Below, one piece after another: positions 51,511-61,003 of a stretch of 64,000 nucleotides of DNA (position 1 is its first letter; the number at the start of each line of letters is the position of its first letter). The notes beneath the pieces are model-generated. The model was given only the letters and a program-made list of their open reading frames with translations. It did no database searches and was not told the origin of the DNA. A program made the position numbers and the translations under genes. The DNA comes from JADKAC01 sp964492065 (lineage in GTDB: Bacteria; Bacteroidota; Bacteroidia; Chitinophagales; BACL12), in contig CAZBHH010000001.1 of assembly GCA_964492065.1 (NCBI GenBank), positions 186,001-250,000 of the forward strand, written 5' to 3'.

Positions 51511-53292
51511 ATGCAAAGCAATACATTTTACAGGACACATACGTGTGGAGAATTGAGGTTGGGCAATATCGGATCAGAGGTAACACTTGCCGGCTGGGTT
51601 CACCGCGGACGTGATTTAGGCGGGCTGACATTTATCGATTTGCGGGACCGCTACGGCATCACTCAATTGGTATTCAATATGGATACAGACGCCGGGCTGT
51701 GTGCCATCGCCAGGAAACTGGGCCGTGAATTCGTGATTCAAATATCCGGTACGGTTGCCGAGCGCAGCAATAAAAATAAAAATATCCTCACCGGCGACAT
51801 CGAGATTCTGGTCAGTACCCTGCGGGTATTAAATGCAAGTGAACTACCGCCATTTACGATGGAAGATGCCACCGACGGCGGCGAAGAACTGCGCATGCAG
51901 TACCGCTACCTGGACTTGCGGCGGCCACTGATGCAGCGCAGGCTCCTATTGCGGGCAAAAATGATACAGGCCGTGCGGGAATATCTCGACAAATGCGATT
52001 TTATAGAAATAGAAACGCCAAATCTCATTAAATCCACTCCCGAAGGCGCCCGGGACTTTATCGTGCCGAGCCGTCTGCAGCCGGGTTTGTTTTACGCATT
52101 GCCGCAATCGCCGCAAATCATAAAACAACTGCTGATGGTTGCCGGTATGGACAGATACTACCAGATTGCGAGGTGCTTTCGCGATGAAGACCTGCGTGGC
52201 GACAGGCAGCCGGAATTTTCACAAATCGATTGTGAAATGAGTTTTGTTACCCAGGAAGATATCTGGCAGATGTTTGAAGGCATGACCAAATACGTCTTCC
52301 AAAAGACGGTTAACGTTTCCTTGCCTGACTTTTTACGCCTGCCCTACCGCGATGCTATTAACCTGTACGGCACCGACAAACCCGACCTGAGGTTCGATTG
52401 TAAGATAGTTGAGTTAAACACTGTTGCCGGAAATTCTGAATTTGCAGTGTTTAATAAAGTTCTGGAAAACAACGGCCTGGTTGCGGGCATCAATGCTAAG
52501 GGATGCAGCGAATACTCACGCAGGCAAATCGACGAGCTCACCGAATTTGTGAAAGCGCCCCACCGGGGCGCCGGCGGATTAATTTATATCCGGTTTGGAA
52601 ATGACGGCAGCATTAAATCCTCCATTGATAAGTTTTTTACCACAGAACAATTAAAGGATATCGGCAAGGCATGCAATGCCGACAACGGCGATTTGATTTT
52701 AATTGTCGCCGATAAAAGAAGCACCGCATTAAAAGTACTCGGCGAGTTGCGGTTAGAGATGGCAAGGCGTGAAAACTGGATCGATAAAGATAAGTGGAGT
52801 GTGTTTTGGGTGGTAGATATGCCGCTATTTGAACCGGATGAAAACACCGGCGAGCCCATATTTGCACATCACCCGTTTTGCGCTATGCACCCCGACGATA
52901 TTCAATACCTGGACAGCGATCCGCTGCGTGTCAGGGCCCAATCGTACGACCTGGTTATGAACGGCAATGAAATATTGAGCGGCAGCATCCGCATCCACGA
53001 TAAGGCATTGCAGGAGAAAGTATTCCGGATATTGGGATTCACTGAAGAAGAAAAGGAAAAGCGCTTTGGATTTATGGTGAACGCCTTTAAATACGGTGCA
53101 CCGCCACACGGCGGCTGTGCCTTTGGTTTAGACCGCTGGGCTATGCTGTTGGCAGGAGGAGAAACAATCCGGGATGTGATACCCTTTCCAAAAAACAATG
53201 CCGGCAGAGATCTGATGATGGACGCACCCGGCAAAGTGGATGATGCCCAACTCGATATGGTGGGTATCCGCCTGAACGCAGAGGAAAAATAA
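51511..53292 (+). CDS. aspS: Aspartyl-tRNA synthetase
   Basis: This enzyme charges tRNA-Asp with aspartate. The anticodon-binding OB domain covers about residues 10-110 (VTLAGWVHRGRDLGGLTFID then LRDRYG). The catalytic core has motif 2 (YYQIARCFRDEDLRGDRQPE then FSQID) and motif 3 (GGCAFGLDRWAMLLAGGETI then RDVIPFPK). A GAD insertion domain of the bacterial type lies between them (about 290-415). Length 593 is normal for bacterial AspS. Whether it also charges tRNA-Asn cannot be judged here. Confidence 0.97.
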   Translation: MQSNTFYRTHTCGELRLGNIGSEVTLAGWVHRGRDLGGLTFIDLRDRYGITQLVFNMDTDAGLCAIARKLGREFVIQISGTVAERSNKNKNILTGDIEILVSTLRVLNASELPPFTMEDATDGGEELRMQYRYLDLRRPLMQRRLLLRAKMIQAVREYLDKCDFIEIETPNLIKSTPEGARDFIVPSRLQPGLFYALPQSPQIIKQLLMVAGMDRYYQIARCFRDEDLRGDRQPEFSQIDCEMSFVTQEDIWQMFEGMTKYVFQKTVNVSLPDFLRLPYRDAINLYGTDKPDLRFDCKIVELNTVAGNSEFAVFNKVLENNGLVAGINAKGCSEYSRRQIDELTEFVKAPHRGAGGLIYIRFGNDGSIKSSIDKFFTTEQLKDIGKACNADNGDLILIVADKRSTALKVLGELRLEMARRENWIDKDKWSVFWVVDMPLFEPDENTGEPIFAHHPFCAMHPDDIQYLDSDPLRVRAQSYDLVMNGNEILSGSIRIHDKALQEKVFRILGFTEEEKEKRFGFMVNAFKYGAPPHGGCAFGLDRWAMLLAGGETIRDVIPFPKNNAGRDLMMDAPGKVDDAQLDMVGIRLNAEEK

Positions 53293-53429
53293 ATGAGCGT
53301 TATCCGCCCGAATTACATCTATTCTTTTGGGCAACGCATTATCACATTCGTGTAAAAGGCAGCGGCTTTTCTATTTCTTGTTTTTAAAATCAGTAATTTT
53401 AATTATTCCTTCAACCGGGATAACGTTGA

Positions 53430-56400
53430 ATGCGCATACTGAGATTATATTATTTTTTCCTGCTGCTTTTTTTGCATACCGGCTTTTGTACGTTGGCCGA
53501 TTCGAACACCGATGCGCCCCGCATCCGCTTTACCGAGAACAAAAATCAATGGCCGGCGCACATACGCTTCCGTGCCGAAGTGCCGATGGGATATATGTAC
53601 CTCGAAAAAAACACATTTACTTTCGACCTCGCCAATCCGGATGATATGGCCAATGTGTATTACATTAAAGATAACGGCATTCGAATCGACCCGAAGGATC
53701 TCATCATTACCAAACATGCGTATAAAATCAATTTCCTGAACGCAAACGATCCGACTATACTCCGGGAAGGAATATCCACCGATTATTCAAATTACTTCAT
53801 CGGCAGCGATAAGTCGAAGTGGGCATCCAAAGTATTTGCCTACAACAAGATAACTTATAGGGAAATGTTCGACGGAATTGACGTGGTCGTTTATCCTTCC
53901 GGGTATTATATTAAATATGACTTTATTGTCGCCGCAGGCGCCGATGTCAATCAAATTCAATTGCAATACACAGGGGTAAACGGTCTGCGCACTGAAGAAG
54001 GCAATCTCATTTACGATTTGAGTTTCGCTCGACAGACTGAAACCAAACCCGTAGCATGGCAAATCATCGATAATGAAAAAATATTTGTCAACTGCAATTA
54101 TCAAATCGCCGGAAATATAGTTTCCTTTCATTTTCCCGAAGGTTACAACAGCGCCTACCCGCTCACCATTGATCCGGAATTAATTTTCGGCTCGTACTCG
54201 GGCTCCACCACCGATAATTGGGGCTATACAGCCACTTACGATGCCGAGGGGAATTTATACGGTGGCGGAATAGCGCTCGGCAGCGGGTATCCGACCACCG
54301 TCGGCGCTTACGATTTAACATTTGACGGCGGCCCTCCGGGATACGGTTGCGATGCCGGAATCACCAAGTTCTCTTCCGATGGCAGCGCATTGTTGTGGAG
54401 TACCTACCTCGGTGGCAGCGGCAATGATTTGCCCCACAGCCTCATCGTAAACAATGCAGGTGAATTATTGATTTACGGGACAACCGGGTCTTCGGATTTT
54501 GCAGTGACAGACGGGGCTTATGATGTGTCTTTTAACAGCGGATCTGACATTACGGTAACCTATGTACTGGATTTTACGGGTGTAGATATTTTTATTGCGA
54601 AACTGAGCGCCGATGGTACCGCATTGAATGCATCCACCCTGCTGGGCGGCAGCGGCAATGACGGATTTAATGTAGCCACTTCCACACATTACAACTACGG
54701 CGATCACGCCCGCGGCGAAATTATTGTAGATGCCGATGACAATGTATATGTCGCCTCTTCCACCGATTCGGAAGATTTCCCGGTTACGGCAGGTGCATAT
54801 GCCACCGATTACGGCGGCCTGCAGGATGCCATCGTGCTTAAAATGAACAGCGACCTTTCGTCCCTGCTGTGGGCAACCTATCTGGGCGGTTCGGCTGCCG
54901 ACGGCGCTTATTCTTTGAAGCTGCTGTCCGATGGGAATACGGTTGTTACCGGCGGTACGGCAAGCAGTAATTTCCCGGTTACCGATGGCGTTTGGCATGC
55001 TGATTTCAGCGGCATTGTGGACGGATTCGTCGCCATATTAAATAATGCGGGGACTTCGCTAATCGCTGCCACTTTTGCCGGGACAAACCAATACGATCAG
55101 AGTTATTTTGTCGAAACGGATATTGAAGATCATGTGTATATCACTGGGCAGACAAGGGGTGCATGGGAAGTGAGCGACGGCGTTTACTTCGACACCAACG
55201 GTTCGCAGTTTATCACCAAACTTTCCGGCGATCTCAGTACGGTAATTTTTTCGACGAGATTCGGTTCGGGATCTGCCGCAGTAAATATTTCACCTTCTGC
55301 TTTCCTGGTCGATGTATGTGAAAATATTTATGTTTCCGGCTGGGGCGGCGCCGAGAACAATAGTTTTAATATAGCTACCGGCAATACTTTGGGTATGCCA
55401 ACAACTGCAGATGCTCTGGATGCCTCTACCGACGGCAATGATTTTTACTTCATCGTACTGGAAAAAAATGCGCTGAATATATTGTATGCCTCTTTCTTCG
55501 GCGGGCCTTCCAGCCATGAACATGTGGACGGCGGCACGAGCAGGTTCGACAAATCCGGTACTATTTACCAGGCTGTGTGCGCAGGTTGTGGCGGCTTTGA
55601 CGATTTTCCCACCACAGTTGGCGCATGGAGCAATTTTAACGGCAGCTCAAATTGCAATCTCGGTGTAGGGAAAATTGAATTTAATTACGCCGGCGTATAT
55701 GCGGAATCCGATGCCGAACCCGACATCGTCGGATGTGCGCCCTTTACCATTCATTTTGAAAATCTGAGTTCGGATGCCGATCAGTACATCTGGAATTTTG
55801 GCGATGGCAGCCCCGAATCAACGGCATTTGAACCTACCTATACTTACGGGGATGCGGGCACCTATTCCGTTTCCCTCGTTGTGATTGATAGCCAGACCTG
55901 CAACATCGCCGATACGGCGTATTTATCGGTAATCGTCTATCAGGATAGTATTCACGCAGGATTCGATGTGGCGCAGGATTTCAGTTGCGACAGTCTGATT
56001 GCGGGATTTACTAATACCAGCGACTATTTCGACGGCACTACCTTTCAGTGGGATTTTGGCGACGGCAGTACATCTACCGAGTTTGAGACGTCGCATGTTT
56101 ACACAACGCCGGGCACCTATGTGGTGCAGTTGCTCATAACCAATCCTGAAAGTTGCAACTACCAGGATACTGCCGTGTTTATAATTCATTATTCATTGGA
56201 AGCGAATGAAGGTTTTGAAATCGACGCTACGGGATGCCTTCCGTTAGAGGCGGTTTTTACGAGTAATTTCACCAGCGCCGACTCTTATTACTGGGATTTT
56301 GGAAATGGTGAAACCGCCACCGGGCCTACCGTTATTTATTCTTTCGACTCCGTCGGTGTGTACAATGTAACGCTCACGGTTATCTGGTGTGGCATTGCCG

Positions 56401-56948
56401 ACATTGAAACAATTCCCTTAGTAGTGGAGGGTTTTCCCGTTGCATATTTTTCCAGCGAGCCTGCCATCGGGCTGTTGGGCGCCGAATATACATTTATTAA
56501 TCAGAGTACCGGCGCAACCGAATACGACTGGTATTTCGGCGATGGCGGCTATTCCTCCGATGTAAACCCGGTGTATCGTTTTGAATCAACGGGAAGTATT
56601 GAAGTGTGTCTGAAGGCCACCAATGCCAGTGGTTGTGAAGATTATTACTGCCGGCAGATACAGATAGAAACCACGGGAGTAGCCGACCTGCCCACCGCAT
56701 TTACGCCAAACGGCGATGGCAGTAATGACGTGCTGTTTGTCCGCGGATTCGGCATCAAAGAAATGGTACTGAAAATATTCAACCGCTGGGGCGAGCTGGT
56801 CTTTGAAACGACGGATCAGGATTACGGATGGGATGGCAGCTTCCGCGGTAAACCGCAGGAGAATGAAGTGTATGTGTATCTGTTACAGGTTGAATTTGAC
56901 GACGGCAAAACCCTGGAGAAAAAGGGCAATATAACCCTGTTGCGATGA
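53430..56948 (+). CDS. Large PKD-repeat surface protein with T9SS type B (gliding-associated) C-terminal domain
   Basis: This is a 1172-residue secreted protein. The signal peptide (LRLYYFFLLLFLHTGFCTLA) is followed by an N-terminal domain (about 30-250; IRFTENKNQWPAHIRFRAEV), often found before SBBP repeats. About 250-750 holds repeats of the kind LLWSTYLGGSGNDLPHSLIV, NASTLLGGSGNDGFNVATS and LLWATYLGGSAADGAYSLKL, i.e. SBBP-like propeller blades. Four PKD domains follow (WNFGDGS, WDFGDGS, WDFGNGE and WYFGDGG). The end (LPTAFTPNGDGSNDVLFVRG, then FNRWGELVF and a final GNITLLR) is a type B sorting domain. Its stop overlaps the start of a porP/sprF gene, the usual partner. Confidence 0.9.
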   Translation: MRILRLYYFFLLLFLHTGFCTLADSNTDAPRIRFTENKNQWPAHIRFRAEVPMGYMYLEKNTFTFDLANPDDMANVYYIKDNGIRIDPKDLIITKHAYKINFLNANDPTILREGISTDYSNYFIGSDKSKWASKVFAYNKITYREMFDGIDVVVYPSGYYIKYDFIVAAGADVNQIQLQYTGVNGLRTEEGNLIYDLSFARQTETKPVAWQIIDNEKIFVNCNYQIAGNIVSFHFPEGYNSAYPLTIDPELIFGSYSGSTTDNWGYTATYDAEGNLYGGGIALGSGYPTTVGAYDLTFDGGPPGYGCDAGITKFSSDGSALLWSTYLGGSGNDLPHSLIVNNAGELLIYGTTGSSDFAVTDGAYDVSFNSGSDITVTYVLDFTGVDIFIAKLSADGTALNASTLLGGSGNDGFNVATSTHYNYGDHARGEIIVDADDNVYVASSTDSEDFPVTAGAYATDYGGLQDAIVLKMNSDLSSLLWATYLGGSAADGAYSLKLLSDGNTVVTGGTASSNFPVTDGVWHADFSGIVDGFVAILNNAGTSLIAATFAGTNQYDQSYFVETDIEDHVYITGQTRGAWEVSDGVYFDTNGSQFITKLSGDLSTVIFSTRFGSGSAAVNISPSAFLVDVCENIYVSGWGGAENNSFNIATGNTLGMPTTADALDASTDGNDFYFIVLEKNALNILYASFFGGPSSHEHVDGGTSRFDKSGTIYQAVCAGCGGFDDFPTTVGAWSNFNGSSNCNLGVGKIEFNYAGVYAESDAEPDIVGCAPFTIHFENLSSDADQYIWNFGDGSPESTAFEPTYTYGDAGTYSVSLVVIDSQTCNIADTAYLSVIVYQDSIHAGFDVAQDFSCDSLIAGFTNTSDYFDGTTFQWDFGDGSTSTEFETSHVYTTPGTYVVQLLITNPESCNYQDTAVFIIHYSLEANEGFEIDATGCLPLEAVFTSNFTSADSYYWDFGNGETATGPTVIYSFDSVGVYNVTLTVIWCGIADIETIPLVVEGFPVAYFSSEPAIGLLGAEYTFINQSTGATEYDWYFGDGGYSSDVNPVYRFESTGSIEVCLKATNASGCEDYYCRQIQIETTGVADLPTAFTPNGDGSNDVLFVRGFGIKEMVLKIFNRWGELVFETTDQDYGWDGSFRGKPQENEVYVYLLQVEFDDGKTLEKKGNITLLR

Positions 56949-57955
56949 GAAACATTTTCTGCATATGGTCTGTATTGTGTCTGCTGCCTTTCGGCAGTTA
57001 TGGCCAGGATTTGCATTTCTCTCAATTCTTTGCTGCGCCCTTAACCGTGAATCCCGCAAATACGGGAAGTTTTACGGGTGCATGGCGCATAGGATTAAAT
57101 TACCGCGATCAATGGGGCAGCGTCACCATTCCATATCGCACCTATGATATCTATTCTGATGGTATCGTTCAGCCGAAAGGTGCAAAAAATAAACTGGGCT
57201 TAGGTTTTTATATGGCCAATGACGTGGCGGGCGACGGGGAACTTACCACCACGAAAGCGATGGGTTCTGCGGCCTATCAACTATCGCTCAGCGAAGATAA
57301 TTCCTATTACCTGTCCATCGGCATGAGCGGAGGGATTGTTCAAAAGCGCATCGACCTGACTAAATTACTCTTTGACAGCCAATGGAACGGCTATTCATTC
57401 GACAGCAATTTATCAAACGGAGAAGACGGCGTTACCGATAATATTTCCTATTTGGATTTTTGTATTGGCGGCGTGTTGAGCGCCTCACCCTTTTACGGCG
57501 AAAGGTACTATGCGGGGATAGCCTTGCATCATATAAATAAACCTGAGGAGTCATTCATGGGTGAGAACAATGCGATCGGCGTACGCACAACTGCAACGGC
57601 TGGCGCTTATTTCCCGGTTCACCGCCAAATAAAGGTAAACCCCCAGATATTTTTCAGCACTCAAAAAAATGCAAGAGAAATAATTATTGGCGGTAATATA
57701 TCCTTACCGCTGCAAACCGGCGGTATAGAAATTGACAATAGGTTTTTTGCCGGTATGTGGTATCGCTATATGGATGCCGCATGGTGTGTATTGGGATTGA
57801 CCATTTCGAATCTGACATTTTCTGCCAGCTATGATTTTAACTTGTCGGAATTAACGACTGCTTCCCGCACATTTGGCGGACTGGAACTCGCATTGGTGTA
57901 CACACTTTCAAAAGGCAACAAACGGGATCCGCTGAATTGCCCGGCGTATGAGTAA
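56945..57955 (+). CDS. PorP/SprF-family type IX secretion membrane protein
   Basis: This is a predicted outer-membrane barrel that works with T9SS to place type B cargo. After a signal peptide (LCLLPFGSYGQ ends it) the family start is clear: DLHFSQFFAAPLTVNPANTG then SFTGAWRIGLNYRDQWGSV. GLGFYMANDVAGDGELTTTK is another family block, and the C-terminus is strand-rich. Length 336 is typical. Its ATG overlaps the stop of the giant type B protein (ATGA), so the two are co-translated and very likely work as a pair, like SprF with SprB. Confidence 0.93.
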   Translation: MRNIFCIWSVLCLLPFGSYGQDLHFSQFFAAPLTVNPANTGSFTGAWRIGLNYRDQWGSVTIPYRTYDIYSDGIVQPKGAKNKLGLGFYMANDVAGDGELTTTKAMGSAAYQLSLSEDNSYYLSIGMSGGIVQKRIDLTKLLFDSQWNGYSFDSNLSNGEDGVTDNISYLDFCIGGVLSASPFYGERYYAGIALHHINKPEESFMGENNAIGVRTTATAGAYFPVHRQIKVNPQIFFSTQKNAREIIIGGNISLPLQTGGIEIDNRFFAGMWYRYMDAAWCVLGLTISNLTFSASYDFNLSELTTASRTFGGLELALVYTLSKGNKRDPLNCPAYE

Positions 57956-57956
57956 A

Positions 57957-59810
57957 TCAGGCGGCGGGCCCTATGAGATTTTTGGCAATGGTAAATACAA
58001 ATCTGGTCCCTTTGTCCCCTTTTGATTCTACCCAAACCGTGCCGCCATGCCTTTCGATAATCTTCTTGCACATGGCAAGGCCAATGCCCGTTCCCGAATA
58101 TTCTTCCATACTGTGCAACCTTTGGAAGATAACAAAAATGCGCTCGTGAAATTCCGGTGAAATACCGATTCCGTTATCCTCTACGGATATCTCCCATCTG
58201 TTGATTTTGTCTTTTACATTGATGATAATTTCGGGAGATTTTTTTCCCCTGAACTTAATGCCGTTGTCAATAAAGTTTTGAAAAATTTGTATTAACTGCA
58301 CTTTGTTACCCTGGATTACGGGCAGGTTTTCGGCGAGGATTATGGCGTCGTTCTCGATAATTTTATTGTTGAGCGCCTGGTTAACAGCTTCAAATACTTC
58401 GTTTAAATCCACCTCTTCAAATCCTGTAGCAGGCCTGTTGACCCGTGAATAGGCGAGCAAGTCGCGGATCAGGTTTTGCATGCGGTGCGCTCCATCGGTG
58501 ATATAGCCCATGAACTGTTGTCCGTCTTCGTCCAGGATATTCTTATACTTCTTCTCCAAAATCTGGATAAAGCTGGTAATGGTGCGCAGCGGCTCCTGTA
58601 AATCGTGTGAAGCCACATAGGCAAAATGCTCCAGTTCCTGATTGATGCGCAACAGTTCCTGGTTCTTTTCCTCCAGTTTAAATTCGGCGTGTTTGCGCTT
58701 ATCTATGCTCTCCATAAATACCACCGCATTGCTGGTATTTTTTGTGCTATTTATGAGCGCCATCATTAGCTTAAACCAATACGTACCGCCTCCTTTTCTC
58801 ACCAGTCGCACCTCCATTTCCACTGTTTGCAGTTCCTTTGTAAATACCCGTTGCAATTGTTTTTTAACCTGTTTTATATCCTCCTGGTACACAATTTCCA
58901 TGAGATTCATCCCTTTTAAAACCTCATGTGAATAGTTTAATTTCTCTGCGATAACCGGGTTAATCTCTAACAGGTCGAACTGTTCATTCATAATGGAGAT
59001 ACCGATGGGTGAACTCGAAAAAACGGAATTGAACCGGTTCTCGGTTTGTTTTATTTTTTCTTCTGCCGCCTTATGAGAATCAATATTTGTAATCAGCGAA
59101 ATGCGTGCTTCGCGGTTGTTGTAAATTATCTCCTTTGCAATTAATTCAATCGCTATAATATCGCCGCCTTTGGTAATTATCTCGGATTCGTAAGGCAAAT
59201 CGTAATTGCAGGCAATCATTTTTTCCGTGTACTCCCTCCATTTTTCCGGAACGAGATCCAAACAATTCTTACCTACCAGTTCACTTTCGCTGTAACCCGT
59301 TAATTCTTCAAATGCTTTATTTACCGTTTCTATCTTACCCCGGATGCAAACCAAAACTGCCTGCATGTTGTGGTCTGATAAAAAATGAAATTTTATTTTG
59401 TCCTGTTCAATTTGTTCGCTCTGCTCCTTTTGCAGGCTGATATCCCTGCCTATACCGTACACCAATTCCTTTTCGGGGTCTGCCACCAGGTTCCAGACAT
59501 ACCATTTGTAAGTACCGTCTTTACAAACTTTGCGCTCTTCGTAATTTATCGCCCTGTCCTTTCCCTCGACAATGCTCTTATAGATGGCCACGCTCTTTTC
59601 AATATCCAGCGGGTGAATTGTCTGTGTTGTTTTTTCGAGCATCAATTCTTCATTGGTATATCCCAGGGCAGCTGACCAGGCGTCATTAATCATCAATACG
59701 TTGCCATTAAAATCCAGCAGGAGCATCAGATCCGGCGACATGCTGAAGAAGTGTTTTGCCTCGGTGGAAAACAAGTCGAGGGATTCTATATCCTTAGATA
59801 ATTTGAGCAT
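57957..59810 (-). CDS. Sensor histidine kinase with three PAS domains
   Basis: This is a cytoplasmic signalling kinase of 617 residues with no membrane helix. Three PAS domains run from about 15-130 (LMLLDFNGNVLMINDAWSAA), 140-255 and 265-375, each followed by PAC-like ends (YEERKVCKDGTYKWYVWN). The phosphoacceptor is His402 in YVASHDLQEPLRTITSF, followed by the ATPase N box (FQNFIDNGIKFRGKK), the G1 box DNGIGISPEFH and the G2 box GTGIGLAMCKKIIERHGG. The cognate response regulator is not adjacent. The leader carries a perfect inverted repeat (59836-59857). Confidence 0.93.
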   Translation of the reverse strand: MLKLSKDIESLDLFSTEAKHFFSMSPDLMLLLDFNGNVLMINDAWSAALGYTNEELMLEKTTQTIHPLDIEKSVAIYKSIVEGKDRAINYEERKVCKDGTYKWYVWNLVADPEKELVYGIGRDISLQKEQSEQIEQDKIKFHFLSDHNMQAVLVCIRGKIETVNKAFEELTGYSESELVGKNCLDLVPEKWREYTEKMIACNYDLPYESEIITKGGDIIAIELIAKEIIYNNREARISLITNIDSHKAAEEKIKQTENRFNSVFSSSPIGISIMNEQFDLLEINPVIAEKLNYSHEVLKGMNLMEIVYQEDIKQVKKQLQRVFTKELQTVEMEVRLVRKGGGTYWFKLMMALINSTKNTSNAVVFMESIDKRKHAEFKLEEKNQELLRINQELEHFAYVASHDLQEPLRTITSFIQILEKKYKNILDEDGQQFMGYITDGAHRMQNLIRDLLAYSRVNRPATGFEEVDLNEVFEAVNQALNNKIIENDAIILAENLPVIQGNKVQLIQIFQNFIDNGIKFRGKKSPEIIINVKDKINRWEISVEDNGIGISPEFHERIFVIFQRLHSMEEYSGTGIGLAMCKKIIERHGGTVWVESKGDKGTRFVFTIAKNLIGPAA

Positions 59811-59835
59811 TCAATCCGATATATTTTTCGTTTGT

Positions 59836-59857
59836 TTGAAATTATTTATAATTTCAA
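59836..59857. repeat. Perfect 9-base inverted repeat in the kinase leader
   Basis: TTGAAATTA and TAATTTCAA are perfect arms around a TTTA loop. The repeat lies between the candidate promoter (59874-59881) and the kinase ATG at 59810, so it is inside the 5' leader or acts as an operator. Confidence 0.5.
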
Positions 59858-59873
59858 GTAGTCACTAAGTATC

Positions 59874-59881
59874 CAAATATA
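59874..59881 (-). promoter_or_regulatory. -7 box (TATATTTG) of the PAS kinase gene
   Basis: TATATTTG on the minus strand is an exact match; TTTC lies 16 bases upstream as a weak -33 box. The leader would be about 57 bases and contains the inverted repeat. Confidence 0.4.
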
Positions 59882-59925
59882 GTTGTTTTGGGCTATTGAA
59901 ACAGAGGGCATATTGCGGGATAACA

Positions 59926-60828
59926 TCACTTAACGGTACTATTTTGATATTTTTTTATAAACTCATGAAACCGGGTATTCGCAAATACCACCAGGATGAT
60001 ACAGGCGGCGCCGATATAAAATCCGCTGTTCAATTCGCGGTGTTCTCCGAAAAATACCATAGCGAGCAAAATGCCGTATATCGGTTCCAGATTGACGACC
60101 ATATTAGAGGTAAATGCGCTCAAATGCCTGAGTATGCGCAGTGACAGGGTAAATGGGATAGCGGTACACACAATAGAAAGCAACAGTAAATACACGACAT
60201 CCGAATTTGAGGGCACCCAATTACTGCCGGGAAACCAATGTAAATAAAACGGCAGTACCAGGGTCAGAAACAGAAAGCCCGCACCGAGCTCGATAAAAGT
60301 AACCGACAGCGGCTCGTGATGTGTCACTATTTTTCGATTAATGACAGAAAATAAACTCGACAGAAATGCCGAAATAATTCCAATAATCATTCCGGTACGA
60401 TACTGACCGTTGAAATAAAAGATGAGGTACATAGCCGGGACAATGGCCAATCCCATGAATACCTCCCACCTATTGACAGAAGTCTTAAAGTACAGGGGTT
60501 CCAAAAAAGCGGTAAACAGCGAGATGGTTGCCAGGCAAGTTAAAGCGACGGAGACATTTGCATATTGAATGGCGCCGTAAAATGTAATCCAATGCAGTGA
60601 AACAATAATGCCGACACCGGCAATTTTCGCCAGGTCTTTATAGTGAACCCGCTTAAGCCCTCTCCATAAGTCCGGTAACACCAAAAGACTTGCAGCGGTA
60701 AGACCCATGCGGTACCAAACCAAAACGGTTTCCCGCAGCGAAATCAGGTTACCCAAAATGGCGGTAAAGCCCCAAATGAATACGCATAAATGGAGAATGT
60801 AATAGGCTCTACGCCGCTCTGAAATCAT
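59926..60828 (-). CDS. EamA/DMT-superfamily permease
   Basis: This is a ten-helix inner-membrane transporter of the drug/metabolite family. Two EamA repeats are visible (about 8-140 and 150-295), with HLCVFIWGFTAILGNLISLR opening the first and TSNMVVNLEPIYGILLAMVF, which carries the conserved Pro-Tyr region, ending the second. I start at the ATG at 60828 (MISERRRAYYILH), because the longer frame starts at a TTG inside a likely promoter box (60835-60842). The substrate is unknown; members export amino acids or metabolites. Confidence 0.87.
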   Translation of the reverse strand: MISERRRAYYILHLCVFIWGFTAILGNLISLRETVLVWYRMGLTAASLLVLPDLWRGLKRVHYKDLAKIAGVGIIVSLHWITFYGAIQYANVSVALTCLATISLFTAFLEPLYFKTSVNRWEVFMGLAIVPAMYLIFYFNGQYRTGMIIGIISAFLSSLFSVINRKIVTHHEPLSVTFIELGAGFLFLTLVLPFYLHWFPGSNWVPSNSDVVYLLLLSIVCTAIPFTLSLRILRHLSAFTSNMVVNLEPIYGILLAMVFFGEHRELNSGFYIGAACIILVVFANTRFHEFIKKYQNSTVK

Positions 60829-60834
60829 GCCATA

Positions 60835-60842
60835 CAAAAGTA
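60835..60842 (-). promoter_or_regulatory. -7 box (TACTTTTG) of the EamA permease gene
   Basis: TACTTTTG on the minus strand is an exact TAnnTTTG match only 7 bases before the chosen ATG, so the mRNA would be nearly leaderless. Confidence 0.35.
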
Positions 60843-60974
60843 ATTTTTTCGGTTGGAATTATTGAAAAACGGGCATCCTACCTGATTTTTTAACTTTTAA
60901 ACAGATAAATCTCTGTTTTGTAAATTATTTGGCAATAGCGGTATGATTAGCCGACCTATAAAAATTATATTTTT

Positions 60975-60982
60975 TAACTTCG
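60975..60982 (+). promoter_or_regulatory. Possible -7 box (TAACTTCG) of the Omp28-like gene
   Basis: TAACTTCG matches TAnnTTTG at seven of eight positions and ends 21 bases before the ATG at 61004. Confidence 0.3.
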
Positions 60983-61003
60983 CACCCTAAATTATCTATC
61001 AAA

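Noticed and set aside
53292..53340. Imperfect hairpin after aspS (GCGTT..GCCC / GGGC..AACGC)
   Set aside because: Long 18-base loop and no T run; might end the aspS RNA but not supported enough to list.
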